A stretch of 64,000 nucleotides of DNA from Mugil cephalus (lineage: Eukaryota > Chordata > Actinopteri > Mugiliformes > Mugilidae). Below are positions 63,395-64,000 of the stretch, piece after piece. The stretch spans positions 12,613,501-12,677,500 of the forward strand of contig NC_061781.1 in NCBI RefSeq assembly GCF_022458985.1. Direction: 5' to 3'. Both the position numbers and the translations under genes were made by a program. The stretch's first letter is position 1; every line of letters starts with the position of its first letter. Below the pieces are notes generated by a model. That model ran no database searches. It was not told the origin of the DNA and worked only from the letters and a program-made list of their open reading frames with translations.

Positions 63395-64000
63395 GGCATC
63401 CGAAACTGGAACGGGGCTAAACAGCAACACTGTTTCAAGACTAGATTGCTGACAGGTGCCTGGAGAGAGAGAAAAAAGAAAAGTTGGCGCCGTTTGAAAT
63501 ATTGTCTTTTATCCAGTATTTTATGTCGGTCTTCTAGATGAAGGAAAAGCAATGGGAATGTGGCATGATAAGGACCCAGCTGGTTAATGCTCAGACTTCT
63601 TAGAACATTTATGAAGAAAAACAGCTGCTTTCACAGTTCTGAACATAATGTGTGTCAGCATATATAGAAATCCTAAACTCATGAGGGACAATACATCAAC
63701 AGACTACAGTACAATTGCACTCCCTTTATCAGATCAATTTACGGACAGATCGAGATATTATCAGAACAGCATTTGCTTGTATGGGCTGTGCGTGCTCTTG
63801 CCATAAAAGAGCGAAATTAAATATTAAAGTTTATTGAGTTTTCACCTGTGCTGTGATGCTCTTTGACTTACCATTTGTTTTGGAGTCTTTTTTCTTTGTA
63901 CATTTTGTGTGTAATGAGGACGATGAGCAAAAAGGGGTTTATCATGGGAAGAATGTGTCTGGCATTATGATTACGCGTGGTATTAAGATGCTTGCTCCTG
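63395..64000. other. Upstream region of nanos2
   Basis: No gene, repeat or structured RNA recognised. It presumably holds the rest of the nanos2 promoter. Confidence 0.5.

Noticed and set aside
63335..63430. 32-codon in-frame N-terminal extension of nanos2 from an upstream ATG
   Set aside because: The TATA box lies between that ATG and the chosen one, so the extension would not be transcribed, and it is unlike Nanos2 N-termini.

Overview
The window is animal nuclear DNA, almost certainly from a teleost fish. Split genes have GT-AG introns, and microsatellites and remnants of mobile elements are frequent. The encoded proteins belong to vertebrate families: IGF2BP2, TRA2B, fish six-cysteine astacins and Nanos2. 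The fish assignment is inferred from protein divergence and from the astacin type. I made no database comparison. Exon boundaries were read by eye from reading frame and splice consensus; in every multi-exon gene the summed exon lengths keep the frame.

Layout. From 1 to about 42.8 kb lies igf2bp2 on the minus strand. Fourteen coding exons give 554 residues (two RRMs, four KH domains), and the last exon lies beyond the left edge. Its intron 2 alone is 23.8 kb. From 46.36 to 51.01 kb lies tra2b on the minus strand: eight coding exons, 285 residues, with a probable GAA-rich poison exon in intron 1. Igf2bp2 next to tra2b in the same orientation is the arrangement known at human 3q27. From 52.08 to 53.73 kb and from 54.79 to 56.49 kb lie two tandem nine-exon secreted astacin metalloproteases on the minus strand. 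A tRNA-Lys(TTT) on the minus strand sits at 56.96-57.04 kb. From 57.10 to 60.66 kb on the plus strand is a five-exon gene for an unrecognised coiled-coil protein; its intron 2 is packed with mobile-element debris. A 5'-truncated LINE follows at 61.26-61.85 kb, and the intronless germ-cell gene nanos2 is on the minus strand at 62.85-63.33 kb.

How the genes relate. igf2bp2, tra2b and nanos2 all encode RNA-binding regulators (mRNA fate, splicing, germ-cell translational repression), but nothing here shows they act together. The astacin pair is a local tandem duplication with identical exon architecture. The downstream copy has Phe in place of the conserved zinc-ligand Tyr of the Met-turn, which suggests changed catalysis. 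The points most worth a second look are that Tyr-to-Phe change, the tra2b poison exon, the unidentified coiled-coil gene, the inverted THAP-domain fragments with a nearby interrupted tandem duplication, and dinucleotide repeats just downstream of two igf2bp2 donor sites.
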